From an uncultured Prolixibacteraceae bacterium (GTDB lineage: Bacteria > Bacteroidota > Bacteroidia > Bacteroidales > Prolixibacteraceae), in contig CALGIG010000011.1 in assembly GCA_937915865.1 (NCBI GenBank), positions 124,001-188,000 of the forward strand: 64,000 bases of DNA. The letters run 5' to 3'. Numbering within the stretch: the first letter of the stretch is position 1; every line of letters starts with the position of its first letter. Under the pieces are notes generated by a model. The model was not told the DNA's origin. It searched no databases and was given only the letters and a program-made list of their open reading frames with translations. The translations under genes were made by a program, and so were the position numbers. Shown here piece after piece: positions 36,254-46,015 of this stretch.

Positions 36254-37096
36254 ATGTCAATCATTTTTGAAGAACGTTTTGCCGCCCATTACAGCGATGT
36301 GAAAAAGTATGACACAGCTCAATTACGTGAGCATTTTTTAATTGAAAAGGTAATGGAGGAAGACAAAATTCGGTTAGTTTATTCGCATTACGACAGATAC
36401 ATCGCCGGTGGTGCGGTTCCTAAAAATGGACCGCTTGAATTAACGGCAATTGAACCTTTGAAAGCCGAACATTTTTGCGATCGTCGCGAGGTAGGTGTTA
36501 TCAATGTTGGTGGCAAAGGGTCGATTGTTTTGGACGGTATTGAATATGTGGTTGATTACAAAGATGCTTTGTACATTAGCAAAGGAACTAAAAAGATTGT
36601 TTTCAAATCGGAAAATGCAAGCAAGCCAGCGCATTTTTACATCAACTCAACTCCAGCTCACAAAGAACTGCCAACCCGTTTGATTACGATGAAAGATGCC
36701 AATGTTTTACAAATGGGCTCACAGTTGACATCAAATGAAAGGCAGATCAATCAATTACTTATTAGCAAAGTGATTGAAACCTGCCAACTACAGATGGGAA
36801 TGACTGAGCTTCGCCCTGGTAGTGTTTGGAATACCATGCCTGCGCATACTCACAGTCGCCGAATGGAAGTTTATTTTTATTTTAATGTTCCTGAAGGACA
36901 AGCGGTCTGTCATTTTATGGGGCAACCACAAGAAACCCGTCACATCTGGATGGTAAACGAACAGGCAGTTATTTCTCCAAACTGGTCGATTCACTCGGCT
37001 GCAGGAACGAGCAATTACATTTTTATTTGGGGTATGGCTGGCGAAAACCTTGACTATTCTGACATGGATGCTGTTCAGCCTAACCAGTTAAAGTAA
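36254..37096 (+). CDS. kduI: 5-dehydro-4-deoxy-D-glucuronate isomerase
   Basis: KduI isomerises 5-keto-4-deoxyuronate, the spontaneous product of unsaturated uronates released by polysaccharide lyases, to 2,5-diketo-3-deoxygluconate. The 280-residue cupin-type protein has the metal site PAHTHSRRMEVYFYF (His-x-His and a following Glu) and a late SIHSAAGTSNYIFIWGMAGEN segment, as in the E. coli enzyme. It is the first gene after the operator and is followed 9 bp later by the DUF2264 gene and then by the SDR that should take its product. Confidence 0.96.
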   Translation: MSIIFEERFAAHYSDVKKYDTAQLREHFLIEKVMEEDKIRLVYSHYDRYIAGGAVPKNGPLELTAIEPLKAEHFCDRREVGVINVGGKGSIVLDGIEYVVDYKDALYISKGTKKIVFKSENASKPAHFYINSTPAHKELPTRLITMKDANVLQMGSQLTSNERQINQLLISKVIETCQLQMGMTELRPGSVWNTMPAHTHSRRMEVYFYFNVPEGQAVCHFMGQPQETRHIWMVNEQAVISPNWSIHSAAGTSNYIFIWGMAGENLDYSDMDAVQPNQLK

Positions 37097-37105
37097 CATG
37101 CGAAG

Positions 37106-38347
37106 ATGGATAGACGCAATGCATTCAAATATATTACCCTGGCCGGATTAGTTCCGTTTGCCCCTCGATTGCAAGCGGCATCTTTGGTTAAAGAGTCTGA
37201 AGTTGTTGACCGAAAATACTGGGTAAATGTGCTCGTCAAAATTGCTGATCCACTGTTGGGTTCACTGTCAAAGGGTGAGCTCCATAAAAATATGCCCATT
37301 GAATGCAAAACAGGAAGTGAAGCCGACAGACGAAAAGTGACTCATTTGGAGGCATTTGGACGGCTAATGGCAGGAATGGCTCCTTGGCTCGAACTTGGTG
37401 AGGATAGGACAACAGAAGGCCAATTAAGAAAGAAATACATCATCCTGGCTCAAAGGAGCATGAAAATGGCTGTTGATCCTCAATCGGCTGATTTTATGAA
37501 TTTTAATGATGGTGGCCAACCGTTAGTTGATTCCGCATTTTTGTCACACGCTATTTTAAGGGCTCCAAATGTTCTTTGGAAACAGTTGGATTTAGAGACC
37601 AAACAACAGTTGGTTTCTGCAATGAAAAGCAGTCGGGTTATTACTCCCGGATATAATAATTGGTTGTTGTTTAGTGCTATGGTTGAAGCATTTCTTCTCT
37701 TTGCCGGAGAGCAATACGACGAGTTGAGGATGGATTTAGCCATCAGAAAGCACATGGAATGGTACAAAGGAGATGGTTTATATGGTGATGGACCTGATTT
37801 TCATTGGGATTATTACAACAGCTTTGTGATTCAACCTATGTTAATCGACATTTTAGCGGAACTGGTAAAGCGCACTAAGAAATATGAGAAGACTTTTGAA
37901 GTTGTGTTGAAACGTGCAAAACGTTATGCTGATATCCAGGAAAAACTAATTTCGCCTGAAGGTACATTCCCGGCTATTGGACGTTCATTACCTTATCGGT
38001 TTGGCGCATTTCAACTTTTGGCTCAAATGGCTTTGCAACATAATCTCTCAGAAAACTTGCTTCCAGAGCAGGTACGTTCGGCTTTATCTGTAGTAATTAA
38101 ACGTATGGTTGAAGCTCCCGGGGTTTTCGATGGAAAAGGATGGCTACAAATAGGCTTTCTCGGACATCAGCCAAGTATTGGCGAGGGATACATATCGACG
38201 GGGAGCCTTTATTTGTGTTCGGTTGGATTGTTGCCTCTTGGATTACCTGAAAGCGATCCTTTCTGGAAAAATCCGTCTGTAGGATGGACATCAAAAAAGA
38301 TTTGGGAAGGTCAGGATTTTAAAGCAGATCATGCAATTAGTGAGTGA
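37106..38347 (+). CDS. Exported DUF2264-family protein
   Basis: The 413-residue product has an N-terminal export signal with twin Arg (MDRRNAFKYITLAGLVPF) and a DUF2264 body, an all-alpha fold of alpha/alpha-barrel type with aromatic motifs such as YGDGPDFHWDYYNSFVIQPM and GRSLPYRFGAFQLLAQ. DUF2264 genes are frequent in pectin and uronate loci, and I recall some members being classed as a glycoside hydrolase family acting on glucuronides; this should be checked. Placement between kduI and kduD supports a role in releasing or trimming uronates. Confidence 0.82.
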   Translation: MDRRNAFKYITLAGLVPFAPRLQAASLVKESEVVDRKYWVNVLVKIADPLLGSLSKGELHKNMPIECKTGSEADRRKVTHLEAFGRLMAGMAPWLELGEDRTTEGQLRKKYIILAQRSMKMAVDPQSADFMNFNDGGQPLVDSAFLSHAILRAPNVLWKQLDLETKQQLVSAMKSSRVITPGYNNWLLFSAMVEAFLLFAGEQYDELRMDLAIRKHMEWYKGDGLYGDGPDFHWDYYNSFVIQPMLIDILAELVKRTKKYEKTFEVVLKRAKRYADIQEKLISPEGTFPAIGRSLPYRFGAFQLLAQMALQHNLSENLLPEQVRSALSVVIKRMVEAPGVFDGKGWLQIGFLGHQPSIGEGYISTGSLYLCSVGLLPLGLPESDPFWKNPSVGWTSKKIWEGQDFKADHAISE

Positions 38348-38372
38348 AATTTATTAATCTAAATATTTAGTT

Positions 38373-39173
38373 ATGAATGAATTATTCGATTTATCAAGTA
38401 AGGTAGCTCTTATTACAGGAGGGACACACGGAATTGGAATGGCTATTGGTAAGGTTTTAGGTAAAGCCGGAGCAAAAATTTGTGTGAACGATTTAAATCA
38501 GGAGAAACTTGATGCCTGCAAAGATCAATACAAGGCCGAAGGAATTGATGTTTTTACTGTTCTCTTTGACGTAACAGATGAAGCGGATGTTGATCGCGGA
38601 ATTTCAATCATCGAAGAAGAAGTTGGTACAATCGATATTCTGGTAAATAATGCTGGGATAATCAAACGTATTCCAATTTTAGATATGCCTATCGCCGATT
38701 ATAAACAGGTTATAGATGTAGATTTGGTAGCTCCGCTAATTGTTTCTAAACGTGTTGCACCATCAATGATTGCTAAACGTTCGGGGAAAATTATCAATAT
38801 GTGTTCTATGATGAGTGTTTACGGACGTAATTCTGTTTCTGCTTATGCATCGGCAAAAGGCGGACTAAAACTTTTAACTGCAAATATGTGCTGCGAATGG
38901 GCTAAATATAACCTTCAGATTAATGGTATTGGTCCTGGTTATATTGTTACTTCGCAAACTGGTCCTATTCGTGAAAACGGCCATCCTTTTAATGATTTGG
39001 TAATGACCCGTACACCTGCCGGACGCTGGGGAGAACCAGAAGATGTTGCAAATGCTGCTTTATTTCTCGCATCAAAAGCAAGTAATTTTGTAAACGGTCA
39101 TATATTATATGTCGATGGGGGAATTTTGGCAAACTTTGGATATGTAAAAGGAGAAAACGATTTGCCTGAATAA
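38373..39173 (+). CDS. Short-chain dehydrogenase (KduD / gluconate 5-dehydrogenase type)
   Basis: The 266-residue SDR has the cofactor motif TGGTHGIG, the NNAG motif (LVNNAGII), and the catalytic Ser-Tyr-Lys set (MCSMMS ... YASAK). C-terminal PAGRWGEPEDVANAALFLAS and FVNGHILYVDGG are typical of the KduD/Ga5DH group. With kduI in the same operon the likely reaction is reduction of 2,5-diketo-3-deoxygluconate to 2-keto-3-deoxygluconate. Gluconate 5-dehydrogenase activity is the alternative name often given to such proteins. It ends 25 bp before a terminator. Confidence 0.88.
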   Translation: MNELFDLSSKVALITGGTHGIGMAIGKVLGKAGAKICVNDLNQEKLDACKDQYKAEGIDVFTVLFDVTDEADVDRGISIIEEEVGTIDILVNNAGIIKRIPILDMPIADYKQVIDVDLVAPLIVSKRVAPSMIAKRSGKIINMCSMMSVYGRNSVSAYASAKGGLKLLTANMCCEWAKYNLQINGIGPGYIVTSQTGPIRENGHPFNDLVMTRTPAGRWGEPEDVANAALFLASKASNFVNGHILYVDGGILANFGYVKGENDLPE

Positions 39174-39691
39174 CATAGAGAATATTTCTTAAAAATACAG
39201 GGATGGTTGCCAGATTGAAATTTGGTAATTATCCCTTTTTTCGTTTCTGACAGCATACTAAAAAAAATCTACTAGTTGGAAGTACATATTTTTTAACACA
39301 TATTAACATTAACAATTCTTTGCATTTTTATATACCTTAGTATCGTTAATTGAATCACGCAAAAATTAATTAACATACGCGAACACAAACAGGATCAACG
39401 AATCTGATAATTTTTAATATCAGGCTTTTATGTCATTTCACGCGCAGTCATATTAGTCTTTTCTTATCTAAAAAACTTCAGGCCGTTCGGTCATTTTTCA
39501 TGTTTTGATGTTTGCATTTGGTTTACTAGCCCTAAATAGGGTTTACAAACAAGAATTAAAACAAGTTATTCATATAAACTAAGTGCCTATGTAAATCTCC
39601 TAAAGTTAAAGAATTCAGAAGTCAAGCTATGACTTTCTTTAATCAAGTTATTTAAAATCACGTAATTACCACAAATTTAACATTAAAATTT
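39174..39691. other. Long leader region before susC
   Basis: About 520 bp without a gene. After the kduD terminator it is A+T rich. TTTG near 39321 followed by TATCGTTA about 18 bp later could be a weak promoter, which would leave an unusually long leader of about 340 nt for susC. Short inverted stretches (for example CCCTAAATAGGG at 39530-39541) occur in it. I see no known riboswitch. Confidence 0.4.
39199..39242 (+). terminator. Terminator after the kdu operon
   Basis: AGGGATGGTTGCCA (39199-39212) pairs with TGGTAATTATCCCT (39223-39236), using several G-U pairs, and is followed by T residues. It separates the kdu genes from susC. Confidence 0.75.
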
Positions 39692-42600
39692 ATGAAAAAA
39701 AGTAAATTAAAAGGTTTCTGGAGAAATTCAGTTCTGCTGATTTTTTCCTGCTTTTTAGCTCTTACCTCTTTCGCACAACAAAAAACGCTATCCGGTAAAG
39801 TGATTGGTGAAGACGGAGCGCCAATACCTGGAGTTACTGTAGTTGTAAAAGGAACTACATCCGGTACAATTACCGATATGGATGGTAAATTCACATTCAA
39901 TGCTCCTGCAACAGCTAAAATATTGAGTATTTCGTACATTGGGATGAAGACTCAAGAGTTTGAAATTGGAAACCAAACAGTTTTCAATGTTACCTTGGTT
40001 TCTGAAACTATTGGTGTTGATGAAGTTGTCGTTGTTGGGTATGGAACCCGTAAAAAAGAAGAACTTACAGGTTCTATTTCGACAGTATCGGAAAAACAAA
40101 TGAAGATTTCAAGTTCAACAAACGTAATAAGTCGTATGCAGGGCCAGGTTGCTGGTATTACTGTTACTAATTCAAATACACCAGGAGGTGATGCATTTAT
40201 TCGCGTTCGTGGTATGGGAACAATTAATGACAGTAAACCTTTGTACGTGGTTGACGGTGTACCTGGAGACCCAGGTTCTTCTATAAATCCGGATGATATT
40301 GAATCTGTATCTGTTCTTAAAGATGCTTCGTCATCAGCCATTTATGGAACAAGGGGAGCAAATGGAGTAATTTTAATTACAACCAAAAGAGGTAAGGCAA
40401 GTGATAAGCCAACTATTACTTTTTCATCCAGAGTTGGTATATCAAATGCTACAAATCAATATGACATGCTGAATGCTCAGGAATATGCTCAATCTGTTTG
40501 GTTGAGGGCTGATAATCAGGGTGTGACAAGACCTTCTGCCTTATATGGAACGGGCGCTTCACCTGTTTTGCCAGATTATTTAACTCCGGTAGGTGCGAAG
40601 GAAGGTGATCCAGGAACAGACCCAGCCTCTTACTCCAGTTCGAATGTGATAACAAAAGCAAATAAATTAGGTACAAACTGGTATGATGAAATTTATCGGA
40701 CAGGTATAAATCAGGAGTATGATCTTTCGATAAGTGGAGGTACGCAAAAGGCTACTTATGCTTTTTCTGCAGGTTATGCCGATCAGCAGGGTATTCTGAT
40801 TCATACTGATTTTAAAAGATACACTTTTCGTTCAAATTCTGATGCAAGAATTACAGATTGGCTAAAAATTGGACAATCTTTAAGTGCAACATTTACTGTT
40901 AAAAAAGGAGATATGGGAAATGATGGTGAAGCATCGCCTATATCGCAGGCTTATCGTATCCAACCGATTATTCCTGTATATGATATCATGGGTAATTATG
41001 CAGGAACAAAATCAGGACCTAATTTTGGAAATGCTGAAAACCCAGTCGCTCAGCTAACTCGCAATGCCAATAATTATGACAAATATGCGCGGGCAATGGG
41101 TAATTTTTATGGTGAAGTTACTGTCATTAAAGGTTTGAATTTTAAGTCACTTTTTGGATTTGATTTTGGAACTACAGATCAAAAGTATATTACGTTAGCA
41201 AACCCGGAAATGGCGGAAGCACGTGCAAACGATGCATTGGCAATAAATCATAATTATACTATGCAATGGAACTGGGTGAATACTTTGAGTTATGATAAAA
41301 CTTTTGGTGTACACAATATCAGTGCAGTTGTAGGTACAGAAGCCATTTCAAGTGTTTATACCGAAGAAAATGCCGGCAGAGCAGTATATTTTAATAACAG
41401 TTTCGACTATATGCAGCTCAATTCAGGTGAAGCTAATATTACAAATAGTGGATATGTTTCTGAATGGTCGCTTTTCTCTCAATTTGGTCGTATAAATTAC
41501 TCGATGAATGGTAAATATTTGTTTGAAGGTGTAGTACGTCGCGATGGTTCGTCTCGGTTTGCCAAAGCAAACCGTTATGGTGTATTTCCGGCAATATCAT
41601 TAGGTTGGGTAATTTCCCAAGAAAATTTTATGGCTGGAACCAGCAATGTGATTAACTATTTGAAATTAAAAGGTGGCTGGGGTAAGTCAGGTAACGACCG
41701 TATTGGGGACTACAATAGCTATACAACTTTCGCAGTAAATAAAATTCAATCTTCTTATCCGCTTGATGGAACTACAAGTGGTTTGACTACAGGTTTTCAG
41801 CCGGCTCAATATGGAAATGAGGATGTTACATGGGAAAAAACAAGCACCCTTGATATTGGTATTGATAGCAGGTTCTTAAATAATGCTTTGACATTTGGTA
41901 TTGATGTGTGGCAAAGGAAAACTACCGATATGCTTTATCAGGTACAAAAACCTCAGGTGGCAGGCGTTGCAACCCAGCCTTACGTTAATATTGGAGACAT
42001 GAAAAATACCGGTTTTGATATAGAACTTGGGTATACAAATAAAGCGATGGGTAATAAACTCACCTATAGAGTTAATGCCACTTTATCTCATTATAAGAAT
42101 GAAGTTACGAAGTTATCAAATAATAAAAACGAGTTTCTTACAACTGCCAGCGAAAGACAGGTTGATTATTCACGCGCACAAGTTGGACATGCTTTCCCTG
42201 AATTCTTTGGTTATGTAGTTGATGGCATTTTTCAAACTCAGGCTGAAGTTGACGCATATCCGGCATTTGGAACATACAATAAACCAGGGCATTTTAAATT
42301 TAGAGACGTAAATGGCGATAAGGTAATTGATTCCAGTGACAGAACTTTTATCGGGAGTCCTCATCCAAAACTTACAGGTGGTTTGAACATCAATTTGGCC
42401 TATGGTGGTTTCGATTTGAATATGGTATTTTACGGAAGTTATGGGAATAAAATGATCAATTATGTTAGACGATGGATTGATTACGGCCAATTTGATGGTG
42501 GTTTGAGTAAAGATGCACTTTATAAATCATGGGGTAGCCCTTACTTGAAAAACAATGCTGACGCAACACTTCCAATGTACGATGTCAATACCGTTTCACA

Positions 42601-42868
42601 ACAGAATTCATCTGCGTTTGTCGAAAATGCTTCATTCTTAAGGTTAAAGAATGTTCAACTTGGTTATAATATACCCAAGTCAATCGTAAGCAAATTTAAA
42701 ATCGAAAATGTGAATATTTATTGTCAGGCAACTAATTTGTTTACAATAACAAAGTACAGCGGACTTGATCCTGAATACTATTCTTCAGATCCAAAAACTT
42801 TGGGTCTTGATAGAGGTTCAGTGCCAACTTCACGCCAAATCATGCTTGGATTAAGGCTAACGTTGTAG
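39692..42868 (+). CDS. susC: SusC-family TonB-dependent outer-membrane transporter
   Basis: SusC proteins import oligosaccharides through a 22-strand barrel closed by a SusD lid. The 1058-residue product has a signal peptide (to about TSFAQQ), a carboxypeptidase-regulatory-like domain (about 30-105, GKVIGEDGAPIPGVTVVVKG), a TonB-box region (VDEVVVVGYGT), the plug with RVRGMGTINDSKPLYVVDG, and the barrel ending in an aromatic strand. susD follows after 28 bp. Its neighbourhood with kdu genes suggests a uronate-containing glycan as substrate; there is no lyase or hydrolase in the window to prove it. Confidence 0.96.
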   Translation: MKKSKLKGFWRNSVLLIFSCFLALTSFAQQKTLSGKVIGEDGAPIPGVTVVVKGTTSGTITDMDGKFTFNAPATAKILSISYIGMKTQEFEIGNQTVFNVTLVSETIGVDEVVVVGYGTRKKEELTGSISTVSEKQMKISSSTNVISRMQGQVAGITVTNSNTPGGDAFIRVRGMGTINDSKPLYVVDGVPGDPGSSINPDDIESVSVLKDASSSAIYGTRGANGVILITTKRGKASDKPTITFSSRVGISNATNQYDMLNAQEYAQSVWLRADNQGVTRPSALYGTGASPVLPDYLTPVGAKEGDPGTDPASYSSSNVITKANKLGTNWYDEIYRTGINQEYDLSISGGTQKATYAFSAGYADQQGILIHTDFKRYTFRSNSDARITDWLKIGQSLSATFTVKKGDMGNDGEASPISQAYRIQPIIPVYDIMGNYAGTKSGPNFGNAENPVAQLTRNANNYDKYARAMGNFYGEVTVIKGLNFKSLFGFDFGTTDQKYITLANPEMAEARANDALAINHNYTMQWNWVNTLSYDKTFGVHNISAVVGTEAISSVYTEENAGRAVYFNNSFDYMQLNSGEANITNSGYVSEWSLFSQFGRINYSMNGKYLFEGVVRRDGSSRFAKANRYGVFPAISLGWVISQENFMAGTSNVINYLKLKGGWGKSGNDRIGDYNSYTTFAVNKIQSSYPLDGTTSGLTTGFQPAQYGNEDVTWEKTSTLDIGIDSRFLNNALTFGIDVWQRKTTDMLYQVQKPQVAGVATQPYVNIGDMKNTGFDIELGYTNKAMGNKLTYRVNATLSHYKNEVTKLSNNKNEFLTTASERQVDYSRAQVGHAFPEFFGYVVDGIFQTQAEVDAYPAFGTYNKPGHFKFRDVNGDKVIDSSDRTFIGSPHPKLTGGLNINLAYGGFDLNMVFYGSYGNKMINYVRRWIDYGQFDGGLSKDALYKSWGSPYLKNNADATLPMYDVNTVSQQNSSAFVENASFLRLKNVQLGYNIPKSIVSKFKIENVNIYCQATNLFTITKYSGLDPEYYSSDPKTLGLDRGSVPTSRQIMLGLRLTL

Positions 42869-42896
42869 TAATTTAATAAACTTAAAATCAAGTAAT

Positions 42897-44660
42897 ATGA
42901 AAAAAGTAAAATATCTTGTATTGATGACTATGATGACATCTTTCGTGTTGTCATGTTCAGAAGATTTTTTAAATAAAGCACCGTTGGGGGTAACATCTGA
43001 AAATATTTTTTATGATGCTAAAGGGATTAATGCTCTGTTAGTTGGTACCTATGCAATGGTTGGAGGAAAAGGAGATACTTACGAAAATTGGGACATAACT
43101 TGGGGAGCATCGGTTACAAATTGGACATTTGGTGCAATCGCAGGAGGTGATGCTTATAAAGGATCTACAGAAACGGACCAGAATCCTATCAACGAAATAG
43201 AACGTTGGGATATTCAGACTACAAATGGTTATGCTGCTGATAAATGGAAGTGGTATTTAAAGGGTGTTACCCGGGCTAATGGTGTTCTTAAAGTACTAAA
43301 TGGTACTAAAGGATTGACAACAGAACAATCTACAGAATTTGAAGCAGAGACCCGATTTTTAAGAGGATGGTTTAATTTTGAAGCTTGGTTAGTATTCAAA
43401 AATATACCAATTATCAAAGAAGATACTCCAGATGCAACACTGGTTCCTAACGATGTTGATGCAATGCCTGCAATCATTGAGGATCTTACTTTTGCTATGA
43501 ATAATTTACCTGATGTCGCAAAACAAGCTGAGCCAGGACGTCCTACAAAATATGCTGCTATGGCAGTTCTTGCAAGGGCACATATGCAGACTTTGAATTA
43601 TTCGGCTGCGAAACCATTACTTGATAATATTATTAATAGTGGTAAATTTTCATTAATGTCCAACTTCATGGACAACTTTGATATATCTCATCGGAATAAT
43701 GCAGAATCTATTTTTGAAATTCAGCGTGCAATAAATAATGGCTCTACTGATGGTGGGTCTGCTGATATTGGAACTGGGTTAAATGCTCCTCAGGGTAGTG
43801 ATATTGGTACCTGTTGTGGGTTTTTCCAACCATCACAAGATCTTGTAAATGCTTATAAAGTAGACGCTAACGGATTACCATTGCTGGATACTTATAATCA
43901 GGCTGACTTAAAGAACGATATGAATGTGAGTTCAAGTGACAATTTTGTTCCTTTCACTGATGTTGTTGATCCTAGGTTAGACTTTACTGTTAGTCGTCGT
44001 GGTATACCATATATGGATTGGGGAGTAAACAGAGGTAATGACTGGATTCGCTTACAATCCAATGGTGGTCCATATTTACCTGCTCCCAAATTCTTTTTTA
44101 AGAAATCTGAAAAAACTGCCGCTTTACCTTCTACCGGTTGGCAAGGTGGTGTAAGTACTAACAATTTTAGGTATTACAGGTTAAGCCATGTTCTTTTGTG
44201 GAGAGCTGAAGTAGCTGCCAGCGAAAACGATCTAGCTACAGCATTAAGCCTTGTTAATCAAATCCGTAATAGGGCAAAAACAAGTTCAAGAGTAATGGGG
44301 TTAGTCACAACATATTCTTTGCCAACAACTGCTTATCCTTTTAATGTTAACATAGATTATACGAAACCTGCTGCAAATTATAATGTTCAGCCCTATACAT
44401 CTTTCCCAAGCAAAGATTATGCAATGAAAGCTGTTCAATTTGAAATGCGTCTCGAATTTGCTATGGAAGGGTATCGTTTCTTTGATTTAAGGCGATGGGG
44501 TATTGCGAAAACTGTTTTGAATCAATATGCTAAAGATGATCTCAGAACAAGACAGTTCCTAAAAGGAGCGGTTGTTACTGATAAATCTTTGTGGGCTCCA
44601 ATTCCTCAAACACAGTTAGACCTTCAACCAGGTGTATTGAAACAAAATACTGGCTATTAA
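42897..44660 (+). CDS. susD: SusD/RagB-family surface lipoprotein
   Basis: SusD proteins cap the SusC barrel and bind the glycan. The 587-residue product has a lipoprotein signal (MTSFVLSC) followed by SEDFLNKAPLG, the start pattern of the family, TPR-like helices in the N-terminal half, and the conserved C-terminal region FEMRLEFAMEGYRFFDLRRWG. It ends near a strong terminator, so susC and susD form the end of the glycan locus. Confidence 0.96.
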   Translation: MKKVKYLVLMTMMTSFVLSCSEDFLNKAPLGVTSENIFYDAKGINALLVGTYAMVGGKGDTYENWDITWGASVTNWTFGAIAGGDAYKGSTETDQNPINEIERWDIQTTNGYAADKWKWYLKGVTRANGVLKVLNGTKGLTTEQSTEFEAETRFLRGWFNFEAWLVFKNIPIIKEDTPDATLVPNDVDAMPAIIEDLTFAMNNLPDVAKQAEPGRPTKYAAMAVLARAHMQTLNYSAAKPLLDNIINSGKFSLMSNFMDNFDISHRNNAESIFEIQRAINNGSTDGGSADIGTGLNAPQGSDIGTCCGFFQPSQDLVNAYKVDANGLPLLDTYNQADLKNDMNVSSSDNFVPFTDVVDPRLDFTVSRRGIPYMDWGVNRGNDWIRLQSNGGPYLPAPKFFFKKSEKTAALPSTGWQGGVSTNNFRYYRLSHVLLWRAEVAASENDLATALSLVNQIRNRAKTSSRVMGLVTTYSLPTTAYPFNVNIDYTKPAANYNVQPYTSFPSKDYAMKAVQFEMRLEFAMEGYRFFDLRRWGIAKTVLNQYAKDDLRTRQFLKGAVVTDKSLWAPIPQTQLDLQPGVLKQNTGY

Positions 44661-44682
44661 TATTTATTGAATCTGTTTATAT

Positions 44683-44717
44683 TGGCTGCTCCTATGTGGG
44701 GGCAGCCATTTTTTTTT
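44683..44717 (+). terminator. Rho-independent terminator after susD
   Basis: TGGCTGC (44683-44689) pairs with GCAGCCA (44702-44708), followed by nine T residues. The next gene begins at 44723. Confidence 0.92.
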
Positions 44718-44722
44718 GATTT

Positions 44723-45586
44723 ATGAAACGAAGTTTAATATTGCTTTTGTTTATAACAGGTTTTTATGCATGTAACCCTTTTATTACCGAAGGAGTCCGA
44801 AAAAGAGATTTGAAATGTGATGTGCAACTTACGACTGATCATGGTGTTATCATCTTTAGGCTTTATGACAATACTCCATTGCATCGTAACAATTTTTTAA
44901 AATTGGTAAATCAAAGCTTTTACGACAGTTTGATTTTTCATCGTGTGATTAATAATTTTTTGATTCAGACCGGTGACCCGGAAAGCAAAAGAGCGACGTC
45001 TGAGGCTATCCTGGGCAATGGCGAATTACCATATACTATTCCGAAAGAAATAAATTCGGTGAATTTTCATAAACGTGGGGCAGTAAATGCCGCCCGAATG
45101 GGAGATTTGGAGAATCCTGAACAGGAGTCGAGTAGTACTCAGTTTACATTTATTCAGCGAAACCCGTTATCTGATAGTTTAATTGATGTAGGGGAGAGGC
45201 GCATTAATTATTACAGGGCATATAATAGTGTCGTTCGTAATCCTGCAAACAAAAACTTAGTGAATAAGTTACGCCAGTTGTTGAGTGTTTCGGAAACTAA
45301 AAATGACAGCTTATCCGTTTTGGAAGCTCAATTAACCCAGCTAGTTAAGGTGGAACAAGCACAAATGATTCCATACAAAATTTCAGAAGAGCACCGAAAA
45401 GTATATAAAGCCTTGGGAGGTACGCCACATCTTGATCAGAATTATACTGTTTTTGGTGAAGTTGTGAAAGGAATGGACGTAATTGATCGCATTGCTGCTG
45501 TTGAAACACGTAAAAATGACGATCGTCCGGTAAAAGATGTTCGAATCCTAAATGTGAAACTTATCAAACGAAAAAAATATGAATAA
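44723..45586 (+). CDS. Cyclophilin-type peptidyl-prolyl isomerase lipoprotein
   Basis: The 287-residue product has a lipoprotein signal with the cysteine in GFYAC (about residue 16) and a cyclophilin domain: FHRVINNFLIQTGDP, a later QFTFIQ strand and TVFGEVVKGMDVID. Between QFTFIQ and the strand LDQNYTVFGEV lies an extra, mostly helical segment of about 85 residues (roughly 155-240) not present in standard cyclophilins. It should act as a folding helper at the periplasmic face of a membrane. It starts right after the susD terminator and converges on the Dabb gene. Confidence 0.9.
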   Translation: MKRSLILLLFITGFYACNPFITEGVRKRDLKCDVQLTTDHGVIIFRLYDNTPLHRNNFLKLVNQSFYDSLIFHRVINNFLIQTGDPESKRATSEAILGNGELPYTIPKEINSVNFHKRGAVNAARMGDLENPEQESSSTQFTFIQRNPLSDSLIDVGERRINYYRAYNSVVRNPANKNLVNKLRQLLSVSETKNDSLSVLEAQLTQLVKVEQAQMIPYKISEEHRKVYKALGGTPHLDQNYTVFGEVVKGMDVIDRIAAVETRKNDDRPVKDVRILNVKLIKRKKYE

Positions 45587-45605
45587 TTTACGTTTAATCA
45601 AAATA

Positions 45606-46010
45606 TTACATAGCATCGTAAACTACAACTTTTGTCCAGAGATGCTGACAATCTTCAATAAATTTTAGGTGAATCGGATGTGTTTGATAAATATCCTGAT
45701 CTTCCTTGTTCCTGAAAAATGCCATATAAGAATAGGTAAACGAATCGTCAACAACTTCGCGGGATGACTCAACCGGTCGACCAATGTGGTACGACTGAAT
45801 CTGTGGAACTTTTACCAAATCGGCCAATCCTTTTTCAAATGTTTTTCTTTCATCCATGTTTTCAGGCTCTTTTAACCAGAAAAATACGTGGTGAACAAAT
45901 GTATTTTGTATCGGAGCTTCACTTGCAATTACAGCGTTGGATACTGTTATTAAACTGGTTGCAGCCATGCTGGCTGCAATTTTAGCTACAAAATCTCTTC
46001 TGTTTTCCAT
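45606..46010 (-). CDS. Exported Dabb (stress-responsive A/B barrel) domain protein
   Basis: The 134-residue protein has an Arg-Arg N-terminus (MENRRDFVAKIAASMAATSL) that looks like a Tat signal, then one Dabb domain: FVHHVFFWLKEP at the start, IGRPVES and YMAFFRNKEDQDIYQTHPIHLKFI near the end. Dabb proteins are small ferredoxin-like dimers with varied or unknown roles. It lies 5 bp after kdsA and is probably co-transcribed, with no obvious functional link. Confidence 0.85.
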   Translation of the reverse strand: MENRRDFVAKIAASMAATSLITVSNAVIASEAPIQNTFVHHVFFWLKEPENMDERKTFEKGLADLVKVPQIQSYHIGRPVESSREVVDDSFTYSYMAFFRNKEDQDIYQTHPIHLKFIEDCQHLWTKVVVYDAM

Positions 46011-46015
46011 CGAAA

